Source: Desulfobacteria bacterium (lineage in GTDB: Bacteria > Desulfobacterota > Desulfobacteria > Desulfobacterales > C00003060). From it: a stretch of 38,223 bases of DNA. Location of the stretch: NCBI GenBank assembly GCA_030145395.1, contig JAQYVR010000156.1:1-38223 (forward strand), in the 5' to 3' direction. Shown piece after piece: positions 36,564 to 38,223 of the stretch. Numbering within the stretch: the first letter of the stretch is position 1; each line of letters begins with the position of its first letter. The notes beneath the pieces are model-generated. The model was not told the DNA's origin, ran no database searches, and saw only the letters and a program-made list of their open reading frames with translations. Made by a program: the position numbers and the translations under genes.

Positions 36564-37901
36564 ATGACATTCATTTCAAGAATTCCCCGCACTATACTGA
36601 TCTTCGTTGGTCTATGTCTACTTGTCCTTTTGCGCCCTTCTGCGGTCCTTGCCTCAGAAACATCTGAACTGATTCCTTATCCACTTGTCAGCTTTAGTCC
36701 TGAGGATGGCGCGGCTTTTGTGATACTTGTTGAGAAGGAAACACAGCGTCTCCTGCTGTACGAGTACAAGGACACTTTTTCTCTGAAGAAGGAGTTTTCC
36801 TGTTCCACGGGTAAAGTTACGGGAAGAAAGCAGGAGTCCGGAGACCTGAAGACTCCGGAGGGAATCTACTTTTTCACAAAAATCTTTGAGAAAGAGCATC
36901 TGGCTCCCATCTATGGCATAAGGGCCTTTGTCATGGACTATCCCAATTTCTCGGATCGCAAGTTCGAGCGTGAGGGAAATAACATTTGGCTGCACGGGAG
37001 TGACAAGCCGATCAAGCCCCGAGATTCAAGTGGCTGCATAGCCATGAACAATGACGATCTCGAAGTGCTCTCCCGATATATCCAACTGAATCGCACACCA
37101 ATTATTGTTGCGCAAAAGCTGAACATGACACCTGCCGAGAACCGACTCAAAGACGAAAGAAGTCTCAGAAGATTTATGCGTAAATGGGAAACTGCTTTTG
37201 TCAAAGGAGACTGGGATAGTTTTAGGGCATGTTACAGCAAGCCGAACAGGAATATTGACTCCCTTAAGAAAGCGTGGGATAGGATTCGCACCTTCCGGCA
37301 AGATGATGAGTTCTCATTTAACGTGAGCCTTCAAAACTTGACCCTTTTGCGAGGGAACCCATGTGCTGTTGCCCTTTTTGATCAGGTCATAGACATAGAT
37401 CATCAGATGAAGTCGGTCAACACCAAGCAACTCTTCCTGGAAAAGAGCGGTAGAGCCTGGAAAATTGCGGCTGAAATATCTCGGCCCGATGACCCCAACC
37501 GTGGTGAAAAACCTCCGCTAGTTGCCGCCGTGAATCGCTTTGACCGGCTATTAACAGACCACAGAGCCATTGTGGATCTGGTTGCCGAATGGGCCGATGC
37601 TTGGAGTTCCAAAGATATACACCGATACCGTGCCTGTTATGCCCCGGATTTTCAGGCACAGAAGATGGATCTGAAGGCCTGGATACGTTACAAAGAGAGC
37701 CTGAACAGACAGTATGACCGGATCCGTATTGGAGTTGAAGACCTAAACATTGAGCAGGGTTTGGAACGAAGCACGGCAACCTTCCTGCAACAATACGATT
37801 CGAGTGGATACCAGGCTGTGGGTACCAAGCGCCTTCGGCTCAAACACATCGGGAATGAATGGAAGATCTATCAAGAAACATGGCACAGCATTCAAGAATA
37901 A
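36564..37901 (+). CDS. L,D-transpeptidase (YkuD) with two NTF2-like repeats
   Basis: A 445-residue exported protein. After a signal/membrane segment (about 8-30) comes a YkuD catalytic domain (about 50-185) with His144 (HGSDKP) and the catalytic Cys158 in SSGCIAM, used to cross-link peptidoglycan or attach proteins to it. Two tandem NTF2/SnoaL-like repeats follow (about 193-315 and 335-445), each opening with W..A...D/GDW..(Y/F)RACY. The ATG at 36564 is preferred because GAGGA is six bases upstream; an ATG at 36552 is an alternative. Its end overlaps the next gene by 22 bp. Confidence 0.85.
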   Translation: MTFISRIPRTILIFVGLCLLVLLRPSAVLASETSELIPYPLVSFSPEDGAAFVILVEKETQRLLLYEYKDTFSLKKEFSCSTGKVTGRKQESGDLKTPEGIYFFTKIFEKEHLAPIYGIRAFVMDYPNFSDRKFEREGNNIWLHGSDKPIKPRDSSGCIAMNNDDLEVLSRYIQLNRTPIIVAQKLNMTPAENRLKDERSLRRFMRKWETAFVKGDWDSFRACYSKPNRNIDSLKKAWDRIRTFRQDDEFSFNVSLQNLTLLRGNPCAVALFDQVIDIDHQMKSVNTKQLFLEKSGRAWKIAAEISRPDDPNRGEKPPLVAAVNRFDRLLTDHRAIVDLVAEWADAWSSKDIHRYRACYAPDFQAQKMDLKAWIRYKESLNRQYDRIRIGVEDLNIEQGLERSTATFLQQYDSSGYQAVGTKRLRLKHIGNEWKIYQETWHSIQE

Positions 37902-38223
37902 GAATCCCTGAGCGTTTCTTCCAAGACCCGAGGAGCTGGACGATCCTTCTGGTCGGTGATCTCGGAAAAATAGTCTCTCTTCATCTTACAAAACCTTTAC
38001 TCCTTGCCTCGACAGCCTGTCTTGTTGTGATTTTGGTTGTCTTCATCTATTCAGCGGTGTCCTACAGGTCAGTCCGTTCCGAAAACACAGCGTTGAGCAA
38101 AAATATAGATAGGCTATCGTCAAAGCTTAGAAGCGCCGAAGAGGCCAGAGAAGAGGCCTTGGTTCGATTAGTGTTGTTGGAGATGCGGACCGGGCAGGCG
38201 GCGGGGAAAACAATCAACGATTC
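37880..38223 (+). CDS. Membrane protein with coiled coil (truncated by window end)
   Basis: An ATG at 37880, inside the last codons of the L,D-transpeptidase gene, opens a frame that runs without a stop to the window edge (114 residues visible). It has a basic/aromatic start, one strong membrane segment (about residues 43-62: LLASTACLVVILVVFIYSAV) and then a charged helix likely to form a coiled coil (ENTALSKNIDRLSSKLRSAEE). The overlap suggests translational coupling to the transpeptidase. Its C-terminal domain is outside the window, so the function is unknown; a periplasmic cell-wall partner is possible. Confidence 0.7.
   Translation, partial: MAQHSRIRIPERFFQDPRSWTILLVGDLGKIVSLHLTKPLLLASTACLVVILVVFIYSAVSYRSVRSENTALSKNIDRLSSKLRSAEEAREEALVRLVLLEMRTGQAAGKTIND

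Overview
The window reads as a chromosomal segment of a strictly or mainly anaerobic, Gram-negative member of the Desulfobacterota (former Deltaproteobacteria), probably a sulfate reducer or syntroph. The basis is an oxygen-sensitive class III ribonucleotide reductase, many outer-membrane and lipoprotein genes, a Liv-type ABC transporter interleaved with acyl-CoA ligases, and gene types typical of that group. This taxonomic call is inference; there is no rRNA in the window. No tRNA, CRISPR array, phage or intact insertion sequence was seen.

Region 1 (1-13.9 kb) is almost entirely cell-envelope genes. It opens with a DUF3313-type lipoprotein, then a Mla/MCE lipid-transport set: a STAS-MlaE fusion permease, MlaF ATPase, MlaD-like MCE protein and a PqiC-like auxiliary lipoprotein. 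These are followed by a small lipoprotein, a beta-barrel gene broken by a one-base frameshift, a Kazal-domain lipoprotein, a Tat-exported sulfatase coupled to an outer-membrane protein gene, a decayed DUF3313 remnant, a glycine-zipper protein, two unassigned exported proteins and, on the opposite strand, a large porin.

Region 2 (14-22.4 kb) is on the minus strand: acyl-CoA synthetase, gatB, mtnA, and an nrdD-redoxin-nrdG operon. Upstream of nrdD a sigma-70 type promoter overlaps one good and one degenerate NrdR box, 16 bp apart.

Region 3 (22.5-27.0 kb) is on the plus strand: a DUF2065 membrane protein, queA and tgt (queuosine tRNA modification), a NifU-like Fe-S protein and a class I/II aminotransferase ending at an intrinsic terminator.

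Region 4 (27.3-36.5 kb) is one long plus-strand cluster: livG, long-chain acyl-CoA ligase, livH, livM, livK, livF, a LEA14-like lipoprotein and a phenylacetate-CoA-ligase-like enzyme. The likely theme is uptake of a carboxylic or amino acid substrate coupled to CoA activation. Region 5 (36.5 kb to the end) has an L,D-transpeptidase with two NTF2-like repeats, overlapping a truncated membrane/coiled-coil gene.

The intergenic spacers are the least ordinary part of the window. Several hold arrays of short iterated units with periods of 7, 8, 9 or 10 bp, sometimes as two halves in inverted orientation. Others hold hairpins that recur at distant places, and one spacer holds two 14-bp hairpins that differ by compensated base changes.
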